64,000 nt of DNA from Pterois miles (lineage: Eukaryota > Chordata > Actinopteri > Perciformes > Scorpaenidae), in NCBI GenBank assembly GCA_947000775.1, contig CAMQGK010000008.1, positions 9,574,501 to 9,638,500 on the forward strand. Reading direction: 5' to 3'. The position numbers and the translations under genes are program-made. Positions within the stretch are counted from its first letter, which is position 1. Each line of letters begins with the position of its first letter. Shown one piece after another: positions 1 through 12,100 of the stretch. The notes under the pieces are model-generated. The model was given only the letters and a program-made list of their open reading frames with translations. It made no database searches and was not told where the DNA came from.

Positions 1-3000
1 TTGTTTTTTTACATTGTACATTTTCTTACAGAATTTGTATGTAAAAGTACACATGCATATGTAGAATAAGTGTGAATTACGTTAAAATTACTAAATCTTT
101 CCATTTTTTTCTGCTATTCCATTACAGAAATAAACAATTAGATTGCAGAAAGAAAGAAGAAAGAAAGCAAATAAGAGCACTTCCCGAGTGGTCGTACTAC
201 TACTTTGAAACGCTTTGAATTAGTGGCTCTGTTCCCAAAGCTTCTGATGGATAACACAGACAGCGAGATGTTTAATGGAAAGTCAGCCCTATGGTTTCTC
301 TGACTCCTCACTGTTGTCTGTAGCTCCCTTTGCAGCATTGGAACTGTGAAAGCTGTTTCAAAGCACACAATAGTGCAATTGTTCAGCATTGTTGGACAAT
401 TGGTAAACAGCTCAGTTCTTATCCTGTCACATTACAAGATGTAGGACATGAGTGTGACGTTGCCAGAAGACATTACGCATGTAAAACTTTACCACAGAAT
501 GTAGGACTACACCCCCGGCATGAAAAGCCCCTTCACCCGTTGTTGTTGTGTGATTTGTGGAGTGGGTAGCTGGGGTTAGATCACTGGGCCCTGCTCTAGG
601 TTGTGCCGGTGCCAGGCGTATGATGCAAAGGAAAAAGAAGCGCGGGCAGAAGAAGGGTGTGGGAATTCAGAGCTCTACATGAGTCTCCAACCTTAGCAAC
701 CTGTCTTTACTCAATGTTCGCCCCGACGACAGAGAGTGGTGTTGTGGAGTCACTGTGGAGAGACGGGAGAGGATGTAACTGGGTCTGTCTTTTATCACTG
801 AGTGGCAACCTCTTGGGAAGGCTCTTCTTATTCTTTCAGGGCCACTTTATCACACAAGTATGAATTAAACATTCTAAAAACGGACAAATAGAAAGCAATT
901 TCATTGGGATTATATTTGAAAAGCTCTTAACTCATCATATTTCTGAATAATGCTCTTTTTCAGTCATCAAGCCCTCTGATGACGCGCATTCATGAAAGCA
1001 GATGTCAGACAGCTGACATTTCCCACACCAGAGACCTTTCCCTCTACCCTCTAAATTTTCCCCCTGAAAATGCTTTGTTCCTGTCTTGTCCACTAATAGT
1101 TCAGCATATGCCAAATGGATAGACAGAAACCTCAAGTGCCTGTTTCTGGCCTACTTTTAAAGGCCCCTTTAGGGGTAATTGAACAGCAGTGGGTGATGTC
1201 CTGAGTGTATTTAGGGGAAGTTGGGCAGACAGGTGCTTCCCATGGTACAAAACGCACAACACCAGAGACCTGGAGTGAGGTTAGATGCTTCAGACAAGGT
1301 CACGAGCTGTTTTGACTTCACCACTCTGCTTTTCTGAAGTCTTTGGCAGGTGGTGACAGCTGCATGTAAGCAAAAGAGGTTTGAGCTTGGTTTCAAATCT
1401 CTCAGAGGCAGAGGGTGGGGGGAGACACCAACTTTTAGACAGACTGGACGCACATGTGATGATAATCTTCACCCTCGCTCACGTTCTTCATTCTCATAAA
1501 ACCTATGGCTTCATCAAATTACTCCCATATATGACATCATTTTCCTTCCTCCTACCTTTTTCCTCCCCCACCACATCGTACACACTGCAAGACTTTAGAC
1601 TACCTTAAATGAAATGATAAGTTTGCTCTTACTGACTTCTAAGAGTATCTTCTCTCAAACACTGACAGTTCCTGAACCATGGCAAATTTTAATGGATTTA
1701 CTTGCTACAGCTACTAACGTAATTATAGCTGACCTCATAAAATAAGAAGGAAAAGTGTGCTATTAAAACCAAAGCCCTTAGAAATTAATTAATCCCCATT
1801 CTCTTAGCCCCTTTCACCCACCATATCCAAAGGTTTGATTACTAATTAAAAGGAAGTTGATGTAAAGAATTGTGCTAACGACTAAGCGTAGGTCATTTAA
1901 GTTTCATCAGGTCATTCAGAAACACGCCTATGAATTGCAGTTCATTATGTCTTTTAACTTCAAGTAAACTAAGCCATAATGTTGGCTAGCACTAGTCACA
2001 GACAATTATAAACAACTATTTATGCGAAGGGGTCGTTTAACACGGCAAGTCAGTTGCATGCCACATTTTCACTGGAGAAACTAGGCATCAATATCTTACT
2101 TTACCAAAGTTTGGAAGTAGGCTGATGTCTGAAATCCTATTCCTATTGCAGGAAATGCTAAACCTGCCTTGACATTTCAATTCTCCAGGGTAATTGCTGT
2201 ATTTTGTCTTAGCCTTTTGCAGAGATAAGGCATGATCTTTCCTAGCTGAGGTAATAACATGCCAAATCATCCATCCTTTCCAATGCAACAAGAGAGACCT
2301 AAACTTAAGATGACATTATACCAAGGTTGTACATCATACCTTTGACAGCAATGGATTCTGAGGATGAATCAGCTATGAATTCCCTCTCTGGAGCACAATA
2401 AAGATGAGGTATCTCATTCTCCCCTTTTCCCAATACATAGACTAAAGTGTCTTTTTCAGCCAAACAGCACACTGGGGCAAAGGCTTATTAACGTGGACTG
2501 CTGGACGTGCTTGTTTTGTTGTTATTTCAGTTTGAATATTTCAGCTTGGGTGAATACAGAGCATGTACACAAATTGATGTTTGCCCTCTAGACTCCGACC
2601 TTGTCACTTCCTGCTAGCTTAGACCAAGCTCAGGAAAGTGGATATTAGAGCATGGTGATAATAAACTTCCCCATCAAATTGTATGAGATAAAATATGCGA
2701 CCAGGCACTAGCCGTGAGGCCTGCAAACTAGCAGATTGACTCCATCTGCTGGGGGTAGTATCTTATGAGCCAAGATGAGAGATGATAAAAAAGAAGAGAA
2801 ATTTAAGTCCAGCAACTCACCTGATATGCAGCTGCAAGCTAAAACATGTAATCTATGCAGCAGATAATTTTTCACTTGAGCATACTAAAATCACATACAT
2901 CCATGGCTTAGAGCAAACTCATTTCTTCCTTATGATTTTGCCACATTAAACCATGTTTTGAAATATTTTTCTAATATTTCGCTGAATGTAAAGTATGTGG

Positions 3001-3335
3001 ACTTTCTATCCTGTGGTGTGACAAAAGCTATGTTTCCCATGAAGCCTGTATGAAAAAAAATAAAGACTGTGTACAAAGGGAACAGTTATGTTTACATCTA
3101 TAAAGCAAATATACCATATTACTCTCAACAAGAAACCTGATTACAGTGCAGCATTATGAAATCTCCCCTCCAAAACAACAGCATCATCACCACAACAGGT
3201 GAAAACAATTCAGTCTGTAGCTAAGTACGAACACAAATGTCATATTTACCCTCAATGGAAACAAACATCACGAAGCATCATAATGCCAAAACAACTGCTA
3301 GCAGCCAATGAATAATGACACAAGAGGTAAAACGT
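1..3335. other. Non-coding stretch without recognisable gene or repeat
   Basis: No open frame here looks protein-like and no splice-flanked exon is apparent. The only low-complexity tract is a short GAAA-rich purine run near 150-170. The 2,900-3,130 part is AT-rich. I see no terminal inverted repeats or copies of the families found later in the window. Confidence 0.6.
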
Positions 3336-3339
3336 GGTC

Positions 3340-3537
3340 AATCAATCACAGGGTTGGCAGATCCATCCTCAGCTCCTGTCTTAAAGTGTCCTTGAGCAAG
3401 ACACTGAAAACCAAACTGCTCCTGATGACCTTGCATGGCATTTCTGCTGCCATCCCTGTGCGTGAGTGGATGAATGAGAGGTGCTACACTTTAAAGCACT
3501 TTGGATAAATGTTCTGTATAAACGAAGCCCATTTACC
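3340..3537 (+). repeat. tRNA-SINE-like dispersed fish repeat
   Basis: A box-B-like segment (GGTTGGCAGATCCATCC) is followed by TGTCCTTGAGCAAGACACTG, then a TGCTCCTGATG segment, a GAGTGGATGAATGAGAG segment, and the tail TAAAGCACTTTGGATAA ending in CCCATTTACC. From memory this order matches a very common teleost repeat (tRNA-like head, 'ttgagcaagacactgaacccc' middle, 'gtaaagcgctttg...ccatttacc' end). The copy is diverged, with several CpG-decay changes. Family name not assigned. A 12-bp tandem duplication (ACTTGTTTCCCC twice, 3591-3614) lies just downstream. Confidence 0.6.
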
Positions 3538-3627
3538 ACACACCACAAGCCTCTGTGAGACATCAATAAAACCAACATATCATGCATATCACTTGTTTCC
3601 CCACTTGTTTCCCCACTGTCAAACTAC

Positions 3628-4340
3628 TGCGGAATTCCCCAAGGCTCCATTCTGGGTCTTCTTCTGTTTAACAGCTACATGCTTCCACTGGCTCAGACTG
3701 AATTCAGATGGAAAACAACAAAACATTATACCATAATTATGGAGACAACACACAAATTTACATAACCATATCACCAGGGGACTATGTTCTATGTTCCAAT
3801 ACAAGCGCATGAAACAAATCAGTTACTGGATGTGCCAGATTTTTTTTTTCAATGAAACAAAAAAAAAAAAAAAAAATGGAGGCATTTGTTTTTGGAGCCA
3901 AGGAGGAAGAATTAAAGGTCAGCGCTGAACTTCAGTCGGCATTGTTGAAAACCAGAGACCAAGCGAGAAATCTTGGTGCAGCCAGAGATTCAGACCTGAA
4001 TTTCAACAGCCACATTAATACAAGTTGGCTTTCTATCACATTAAGAACAGACAGTATTAAGGATTAAAGGACTTATGTCTCTGCAGGATTTGGAAAAACT
4101 TGTCCATACATTTATCTTCAGTAAACTTGACTAGATGAGACTAGGAGAGTGGACCACATCACTCCAGTTATGGGTCTTTATATTGGTTTCCTGTCTGTTT
4201 AAGAATCAATAATAACTAAGCACTACTACTGTTGGTTTAAAAGCACTAAATGGCTAAGGGCCAAAATACATGTTGGATCTTCTGTTATATTATGAACCAT
4301 CCAGACCTCTCAGGTCATCTGGACTGGTCTGTTGATGAGG
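3628..4340 (+). mobile_element. Decayed Rex1/L2-like LINE, reverse transcriptase part
   Basis: Conceptual translation gives fragments of a non-LTR reverse transcriptase in shifting frames. From 3628 the frame reads CGIPQGSILG, then LLLFNSYMLPLAQ, the fingers/palm motif of Rex1/L2-type LINEs. From 3726 a different frame reads YHNYGDNTQIYI, which corresponds to the catalytic YADDTQIYI motif, so the YADD box is now YGDN. From 3876 a third stretch reads VFGAKEEELKVSAELQS and later RNLGAARDSDLNFNSHI, the usual region downstream of the palm. Further pieces at 4080-4320 match 'DLEKLVH', 'DHITPV' and 'SRPLRSSGTGLL'. Frameshifts, stops, a 10-T run (3840-3849) and an 18-A run (3859-3876) break it. It is 5'-truncated and continues after a nested insertion. 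Dead copy; clade assignment (Rex1 against L2) is from memory. Confidence 0.85.
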
Positions 4341-4775
4341 CTGTTGGCTATTAAATAGGCGTTATCAGTCCCTATAAACCCCATAGATATGGTCAATAGG
4401 GGCCTACTACAACCATTAGTAGGTTTTATCATCTGTTCACATGGTATTACCCAGAAGACCGCAGTTTGCATCCAATGTGAAACCAACAATGTGTAGTTGC
4501 CTTTGTGTTAGTAGTTATTTTAAGCCAAAACATGTTTTTCCCTAAACTTAACTGTTTTTCTAAACCTAAAGAAGTTGTAGTTTCGTTGCCTAAACCTAAA
4601 GAAGCTTTTTGGTTTGTGTTCAAGACATAACATTTCATTCAGTTTTACAATATGTTACATGTCGCTTTTAAGTTTCACTTTCACTTTTACAATGCAGTAG
4701 GTGTAGTATTTCCCTATTTCCCCACATCTATGGTGCTCATAGGGACCAATAACACATATTTAATTGCTTGGTAAC
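4341..4775. mobile_element. MITE with long terminal inverted repeats nested in the LINE
   Basis: About 435 bp that interrupts the LINE between its GTGLL segment and its NEEAVFS segment. The left end (GGCTATTAAATAGGCGTTAT, ...CCATAGATATGGTCAATAGG) is the reverse complement, with changes, of the right end (...CCCACATCTATGGTGCTCAT...AATTGCTTGGTAAC), giving terminal inverted repeats of roughly 60 bp. The interior holds the TTTTCTAAACCTAAAG / GTTGCCTAAACCTAAAG core shared with other elements here. A second copy lies at 48705-49029. No coding capacity. No clear target-site duplication, so superfamily is unassigned. Confidence 0.75.
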
Positions 4776-5152
4776 GCTTGCATCAGGTGCACTTTAGTCA
4801 AAACTAAAAATGAGGAAGCAGTGTTCAGTTTTTATGCATCCTATATCTGGAACAAAATCCCAGAAAACTGCAGGTCTGCTGCCACTTTTTCTTAAATTAA
4901 GGCAGAAGACTTTTCTGTTTGCTGCTGCCTTTTACTGTCATTCCTTACACTTACACTGTAGCTTTAATTCTTGTATTTTATACCTCTTTTTCTATTTTAG
5001 CTTGTATTTCTATTTCCTATTCTTTTAGACTGTTAATTGTATTTTGTATATGTCCTTTTAGAATTGCCTCAATGCTTTTGATGTTTTATGTGAAGCGCTT
5101 GTTGCCTTTTTGCTGAAATGTGCTATAGAAATAAACTTGCCTTGCCTTACTG
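4776..5152 (+). mobile_element. Decayed LINE, C-terminal end and 3' UTR
   Basis: Continuation of the LINE after the nested MITE. Frames read KTKNEEAV around 4799-4822, then a segment equivalent to FSFYASYIWNKIPENCRSA, and KTFLFAAAF at 4907-4933, the typical C-terminus of Rex1/L2-like ORF2 proteins. The 3' UTR is pyrimidine-rich and ends in GAAATGTGCTATAGAAATAA followed by ACTTGCCTTGCCTTA, the characteristic short-repeat tail of these LINEs. With the upstream part it forms one old 5'-truncated insertion of about 1.1 kb without the nested element. Confidence 0.82.
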
Positions 5153-6940
5153 AGTGAAGACAGTAATTCACAATTTTCACAGCAAGCGGCAAAGCTTAAT
5201 TTGGTGAACTAGAGGCACCTTTCAGTGGAATAAATCCTTAAGATCTAGTCACCACAGTCCAGAGCCAGCTGTGGCCACAGACAAAAGAGCACCAGCTTCC
5301 ACCTTGAAGTGGCATTTGTGGCCCAGTTGATAATGACAATCAGTGGTGAGTGGAGTTGCAGAGTTGCAGAATCCAGGCAGCAGTGGGAAGCCTGGACAAA
5401 TATAAGCATTCTCCACCACGCTTGCCTATGGATGCTGTATGAGCACCGGTAGCGTTGGCTGAGCCATCAAATGCATCTGTAAGCTGCTCAAATTAACTTG
5501 CAATAACTACATGTAACATCTACCTGGGGCTTTTTAGGGCTTGAGGTCACAAAACGTACAAGTATTCAGAAGTATTCACCATAAAGGATCCTGAATACAT
5601 TTTTCAGCAGCTCCTACTGACTGTTTTTCATGTTTTAAAAGATTAAAAAAGAGGAACAGAAACCAGACGGACAACTTTGTCAGCTGATCTTAAATGTAAC
5701 TGTATATTAGTATCATTCAAATAACGCCTGGCAAATGTTGATTGCCAGAAAAGATTAAGAGTGTTCTGTCTACTGTACAGGAAGTTAATTAGTGTTGTTG
5801 TGTTAACACTGATATTGCAGGCTTGATTAAATCCAGGCATGATTATGTGTCTCAATTACAGCGAGGGGAAAACCACCAAAGACGTTCTCTCACATTTGGA
5901 CCAGCAACCCCTGCCTTTCATCAGAATCACTAATTCAGAGAAATAAAAGGAAATGAGGCAGCGTCTTTAACAGTGATGATTGGGAAGTCGATGCAGTAGA
6001 AGAGAACATAGTTGTCTTTGTTCAAAGCTATGCATATGCTTCAAATTACAGCTTTGCTTTGATTAAAAAAAATGTTTTGGCATTTAGAAGTGCACTTTTT
6101 CATTGAGACCGTTCATGAACCAGATGCTTCTGTAAAGGATGAGACAACATATTGAAAGTGCAGTAATCCCCAAAACTGTTATTACTGTTATGTAAATGGT
6201 CATTGGGGCAGTAATTGTTTGTTTACCATATGTGATAGAAAAGCATGAGGACTCCCTGAGCCTGCCGCCCACAACAAACAGAAGATGGGGGATTTGAGAG
6301 GAGCAGCCTCAGAAGGGAAAAATCATTACCAACCCATGTCAGCCTCCAGGAAGAAGGGGACGGGTAAACAAGGGGGTCAGAGGGGATGCTGATTAGCCAG
6401 AGAGGATAAGTAAGGCCTTCTGTTGAAGGGAAGATGCTGCTGATGACATGAAGGATGGGTGATGGGTGAGTGAGATGGGAGGAAGCAGAGAAAAAGGATA
6501 TACAGATACAGAAGACAGGTTCTCAGGTTCACAGCAAACACAATTTCTGAATACTGGAAAGATAGAGAGAAAAAACTGAGATTTGTCTGAAATTTACCGA
6601 ATTCTTAAAGGTAAGCTTTCACAATAACAGATCTGAAACAACTTAACTAGATTTAGTAAAGTGTACCATGGCAACATATCCTCATATGACTGTTTGTATG
6701 ATATCTTACAAAAAGTTGGTTCTCATTTTTCGCCTGTTCTCCTAAGAATGTCCAGCAATACAAGCAAACAGTGCACTTGCACAAGCCTGTGCAATGCAGA
6801 ACATGCATCATTTGGTTAAGTTTAAGCAACAAAACTACTAAGACATACTTGGTTATGTTAAGGGAAAGGTCATGTTTTGGGTTAAAATAAATATGTGTTT
6901 GCTGCATAAAATGACAAATTTTTTCGTAACTTAGTGGTTG
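5153..6940. other. Non-coding stretch, no gene seen
   Basis: No credible exon or transposon protein. There is a small GAGTTGCA tandem pair at about 5352-5369. The 6240-6520 part is purine-rich with ATGGGTGATGGGTGAGTGAG-like simple sequence. Nothing else recognised. Confidence 0.5.
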
Positions 6941-7300
6941 TAGTTGAAGGCCCTATCATGCTTTTTGCTATTTCCTTTTCCTTTTCCATTTTCCTTTAGT
7001 ATTTCATATAGTTTTTTGTGCATGTTAATTAAAAAGCCCAAAGTCCATGTCAAAGGGAGTTACTCTCCCCAACAGAAACACTGCTCCTGAACTGCCTGAA
7101 GCACCTTGCTGGAAGTCCCGCCTCTTCTTCCATAACTTGGTGATGTCACCAAGACATTTGCATAATACCTGCCTAGCGGTTAATTTGGCACATCCAACTG
7201 GATGTTTCGAGAAGGGGTGAAAGAGGTGCTGCAGCACAGCTGGTATGAGAAAAATAAAGACCTTTTCTGAACCTTAAAGCATGTAAACATACGAACTGAA
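6941..7300 (-). mobile_element. TTAA-type MITE family, copy 1 (minus orientation)
   Basis: Begins with AGGCCCTATCATGCTTTTTG, the degraded end of the GGACCTATTATGCTTTT terminal repeat, then runs through AAAAAGCCCAAAGTCCA, GGGAGTTACTCTCCCCAACA, GAAACACTGCTCCTGAACTG, TTGGTGATGTCACCAAG, an intact octamer ATTTGCAT (7156-7163) and GGTGCTGCAGCACAGCTGGT. It aligns with copies at 16482, 46905 and 51955. The right end is truncated or decayed after AAAGCATGTAAACAT. Non-autonomous, no protein. Confidence 0.8.
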
Positions 7301-7341
7301 GTAAGTGATAAAAGTAAGGTAAAATATGTCAACGCTGACTT

Positions 7342-7480
7342 TTGGTTTCACACAAGACACAAGCAACGGCCTCCTGGGTGAAAGTCCTGTGTTTGTTTGA
7401 TCCACCCATCCACCCCGACTTCCTCCCTACAAAGATTTATACTACGTCTGCATGTCTTGGCTCACAATTACATGGGTTAC
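7342..7480 (-). repeat. Fragment related to the CTAAACCTAA MITE family
   Basis: TGGGTGAAAGTCCTGTGTTT and GATCCACCCATCCACC resemble the reverse complement of the GGGAGGTGGATGG...CAACAAACACAGGACT segment of the copies at 20595, 44127 and 60346. Only this part is present; the termini are not visible. Partial, diverged copy. Confidence 0.5.
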
Positions 7481-9007
7481 ATACGAATTACAGTGCTTTA
7501 CGAACACTGAATGAGAACAGACTGACCATGGTGATGTCGCCAACAACCCAATAATGTGGCCGACTTTGAGTTTTTGTGTCCGAGTCTGAGTAAAAGGGGA
7601 GAGACAGAGGGAGGCAGAGAGAAAAAGAGCAGTAGGGCTATAAATCTGGACAAAGCACTAAAGAGACAGCAGACAGAGGAAACAGGTCTGATGAAGCACC
7701 ACATTAATGATCATTTCCCTATGAAAAGCAAACTAATTAGCTAATTACAACCTCCTGTTTGCCTCATACTTTTCCTTTTCCTGAAGAGCTACTCCGGTGA
7801 TTTCTCTTCACCTGCTCCTTAAAACTTTACCAACCACTTAGCTTACACTGAACTGGGAATAGACCAAAAACATTACAACATACTTGGAAAACCACTGCCA
7901 AGAGGCACGAAATACCCCATTCCCACATACCCCTGAACTTTTTTACAATCTTACAAAAAGCTCCACAACATTATTCGATGAATCAGTGTAAAAGAGGAGA
8001 TTTTTAAAGCCACAGTTTATCCAATTGAACACAAACCATCTCAATTTGTTGCACACTGTGTCGCTTGTTATGGAGCGGCATTATAATAACATGTGACGAC
8101 ATATCTGTTGAATTGAACATAAAATGTTTTGAGCAAAGCAGAGATTTCTGTAGGCGAGAGCTTATTCATTCTTTCAGGTTCTGCTAAGACATTTAGAACC
8201 AGACAGGTGAACCGAAACAAGGTCAATCGCGCAAAAGTTCCTAATTTGCTCACCACTCCAACGTGATAATTGTGGCAAAGAAAAATGTTTTGGCTGTGCA
8301 GTGCACGCCGATGTGCACTGAATAATTGCAGGAATCGCTTCCTCACACACACGAATAACACTCACGGAACTGTAGTAGTTAATTGGAGAGTTGACGTGTG
8401 TTTTCTTTGCAAAGTGAGAAGGGGTTTGGGAAATTATCGACAGGCAGGTCTGCTGGAGCGCAGATTGCCCCTGAGCACTCGGTTCCTGGCCCAGGGACTG
8501 CATGGGTGTCTACTTGAAATTCAGGGTAGTTTGCAGATCGTTAAGGTAATAGTCCTGAGTAACTACGCATCGTGTGGACAAGTGAGAGGAAACATGGATA
8601 TATCTGTCTGTACAAATGGTAACTGGGACCAAATGAGCACTAGCGGAAAAGGCCACATTCCATACTTAAATTGGGGATTTCCAAGTCCAGAGAGGCATTC
8701 CAGCTTACTGCATAAGAAGTCACCTTGTGAGTAGCGGAAAGACTGTATGTAACATAAATTGGAAAAGTTGTACATTACCTAAATGTGAACTACACAGCCT
8801 GTGCATAATAGTAAAATGGAGCCAAAGTTTGTTTTACTGTATATTACCAACCCTGGAATAAACAGCCAAAAACCTGTCAGCTGCCAAACTTATGCATCAT
8901 ATTTTTGTCCATCTATCTTAATTAGCTGGGTTGTCAGATCATTTTACACTTGATTTGAGACCATAATGTTTGTATTTTAAAAAAGTAATAAGTAAAAGTG
9001 CCATTAT
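7481..9007. other. Non-coding stretch, no gene seen
   Basis: Contains a 154-codon open frame (8270-8734 +) with no recognisable domain, which I judge to be chance. A short inverted repeat (CAGTGCAC...GTGCACTG, about 8299-8320) is present. No transposon termini recognised. Confidence 0.5.
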
Positions 9008-9181
9008 TAGGGTTGTCAATTAAAACATATAATTGTGATTGTCCATAGTTTATCACAATTAATCTGTATCTAGCTTTAAAACTGAGCCTGCTCCAACCAA
9101 AAGCTTGTTTTCATGTGTCAAAGAAATTAGGGGCTGAAAAATTTGCCTTAACTTGTTATTATCGCATTAGATTTGACAGTA
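9008..9181 (+). mobile_element. TTAATCG-family element, internally deleted copy
   Basis: Left terminus TAGGGTTGTCAATTAAAACA and right terminus TTATCGCATTAGATTTGACA are inverted and match the termini of the copies at 24814-25329 and 27551-28259. Just inside lie GATTGTCCATAGTTTATCAC and GCTTTAAAACTGAGCCTGCT. The middle (the AAGATATGTGA region and its flanks) is missing, leaving 174 bp. Known to me as a dispersed percomorph repeat; no protein. Confidence 0.75.
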
Positions 9182-12100
9182 ATTATATTACCCATTAATT
9201 ACAAGGCAATTAAGTCAGACAATCTCATAAAGACACAAAAATGAAAAAGTCTTCAACAAACCGACACCAACACTGTCCTTAAAATGTCATAAAAGTCACC
9301 ATGAATTTCACAAACACAGCACACATTTTTTGATCCAGTCTTACTAAACCAATCAGCCACCTGTACATTCCTAACTTTGACCGTGAATTGTTTACAGGTT
9401 ACACTTTCAACAATTACCAAATAAGTCGGCTATTGTTAACCTAACTGACATTAGTGGCAAGGAGCCAGGCTGGGTGCATAAGCCTCAAATCACTCTGTGG
9501 TGACCCCTGGGACCCCTGGATAGGGCGCTATAATCTATCTCATATTCAGTCAATGAGACCATTAAACCCCAAAGAAGGAACACTGTTTTAAAGCAAGTGG
9601 AATCCTAAAAGGCAGTGACTTGGACAAATATTAATATTAATTAAATTTCTGTGCATATAATTGCAATAAATCTCTAAGTCTGTCCATAAATCTATGTGCT
9701 GAGGATGCTGTTGCATATGTAATATGGCCCCTGTATGCATATTAAGCTGGAGTCTGTAGTTGAACACCCATGAAAAAAGTCAGGAGCTTTTTCATAAAGT
9801 TTTCTTAAAGAAGAAATGCTGAGCTGAATAAAATGCGGCTGAGATCAGACAGGCAAGCAGGATTGAGGAAATGTGTTTGACATAAGAGGCAAGCCAGCTT
9901 TGACCCTTTTTAAATCAGACTGCTGATGCATAAAAAGATATGCACTGGGAGGTGGCGGCAGCAGGCAACTAAAAATTCCAACTCAGGACTCCAATATGGT
10001 TTGCAAAGCAGGTTCTTGTCTCGGGTGACAACTTCCACCTCGCACATTTAAAAGACTAAGGAAGTATACAGAGTCAATGGAAAGCACAAATAGAAACAGA
10101 TTTGCTCCAGCAAATAGTTAGTAAGGAGCATTCCCTCGAGTTGAAAATGTTCAAACTTGAGCGTGAAAGTTCAGTGATCCAGTAAAGCAAAACCTGATCA
10201 GCTTTGGGATTTCCACCATGCACTGGTTGGAAATGTCTTTAAAAAATGGAGGACAACTGATAGCCACAGTTTGTGGTTTTCCAAACTGTATGAGTCCACT
10301 TTCTTAATGTATAAAAGTATGTAGCACCCCAATGCACAATAAGGGAAAGAAGCAGCTGAATAAAAAAGGTAAATCCTGCGAGATATAAATGTCTTTTTGG
10401 CCTAAACAACCAGAGGAAAAGCATGTCTTGATAAAAAAACGAATAGCAGCCAACAAATTTGGGGGGAAACATCTTCCAGCAATTACTGAATATATAATGT
10501 TTGAATTTGTGCTGAAATCTGCTTTGATTGTTGTCCATTATCAATATTTCCCTCACAACAAAAGCACCATGGTCATCATTTTTACTACCACAAACTGAAA
10601 CAAGTCACGACTCGTATTGGAAAAGAAACTGATGTTATTACCCAACACTCCCTCATTGTCACCAGTAGGGTTCTACGACGCACGCCAATGATATCAGACA
10701 TTTATATGTGTGTGTGAGAGAGAAAAGATCCGTCCAAGTTTCCATCTCCTGCTTGACAATATCACTGAAGCTCGTTGGACAACAATGATTGTTGTAAAAA
10801 GATATTTGCTGAATTTTAACTGGCCCCTTCTGAAGTGGCAAAGGTTACTGTAATGAAGGTGGGACGGTTTCTGAAGCGGCTGCTGGTACAAGTCATTAGA
10901 AGCCACATTTATAACTCAGCACCATTACCATTTTATTTTCCCTGTCAAGATTTATAAGAAAATTAATTTTGAGAAGTGTAATTGCTGGACAGTGCACTGT
11001 GTGGCTGTTGACTCTGGCCACAGAGGCAGAAATAATTGACATGTTCAAAGTTGACTATTTGAGCTGAGGGGTGTCCAAAGCGCCGTGTGCCAAGGCCGAC
11101 CTCTGGCATTCAAACCCTGACATCTGGGCTTGATTCATCAAGGTATTTGCACCAACGTGCAACAATGTGCAAACAAATGTAATGAAAACAAGGCGCCCAA
11201 GAAAATGCTTTGCATGATGCACGGCCTACATGAAATAAATAAACAAACCAAATGGGGATACAACACGGCAATTTAGGGTCCTATTTTTAAATCCAGATGC
11301 TTGCGGCCTCAAAAACCAAGCCTTTAATGAGACTCGATGACAAGCGATGGAACGGGGTCAATTTGTGCTTTTGATTCACCAAAGCTTTGGCTCTTTCTGG
11401 AGCTCAACACAGGAGGGGGAATGGGGAGGAATCCAAGTTAACTAACTTTTTGGAGCTCTTTTTGCAACTTTTTTTTTTTTTTTTTTTGAAATTTCACAAT
11501 TAAGGTTCAAAAGAAAGTCCTGTCCTCAGTATGCTGTATCTGTGCTGAACGTCAAAGGCACTAAATGTCTACTAATCATTAATACAGAGTAAGTCTAAAT
11601 GGTTGCATATACATCCACACTATTACATCACTACAAATACTAATACTCCTCTAATATTGTAGTACTCGAACTGACAGCATCACCTTGAGGTACTGATTAC
11701 CAGTATGAGGAAAAACTAACTGGGGCCCAACTGCTCGCTCCTTTCAAGCAGCTGCTCCCCGCTGCTTTCAAGCAATCTTTAGATGCAAAAGCAATAAGTA
11801 GTAATTGGCATTTACAGTGGCATATAACCAAGGTGGAACTAATTGAAACCCCTGCTTATTTGTTATTCTATTTATTTTAGTATTTCAAGTTTCATAGTAT
11901 TAAGTGATTTTTATAGCCTATTGTGACCTGTTGCCTTTTGGGAAAGTGTTTGTTCAGTGTTTGTACAGTGTAATACACTACTAGCATATTAGTAGAGATT
12001 GTCAGCGTGCAGTCACATATGTTAATATGTGACTTTTACATTTTAATATAATTTTACAACCTGTAATTGCAATAACTGGCTTTAACCAAGCAGTGGTTGA

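Noticed and set aside
8270..8734. 154-codon plus-strand open frame
   Set aside because: Cysteine-containing but without zinc-finger or secreted-protein spacing; no conserved motif.
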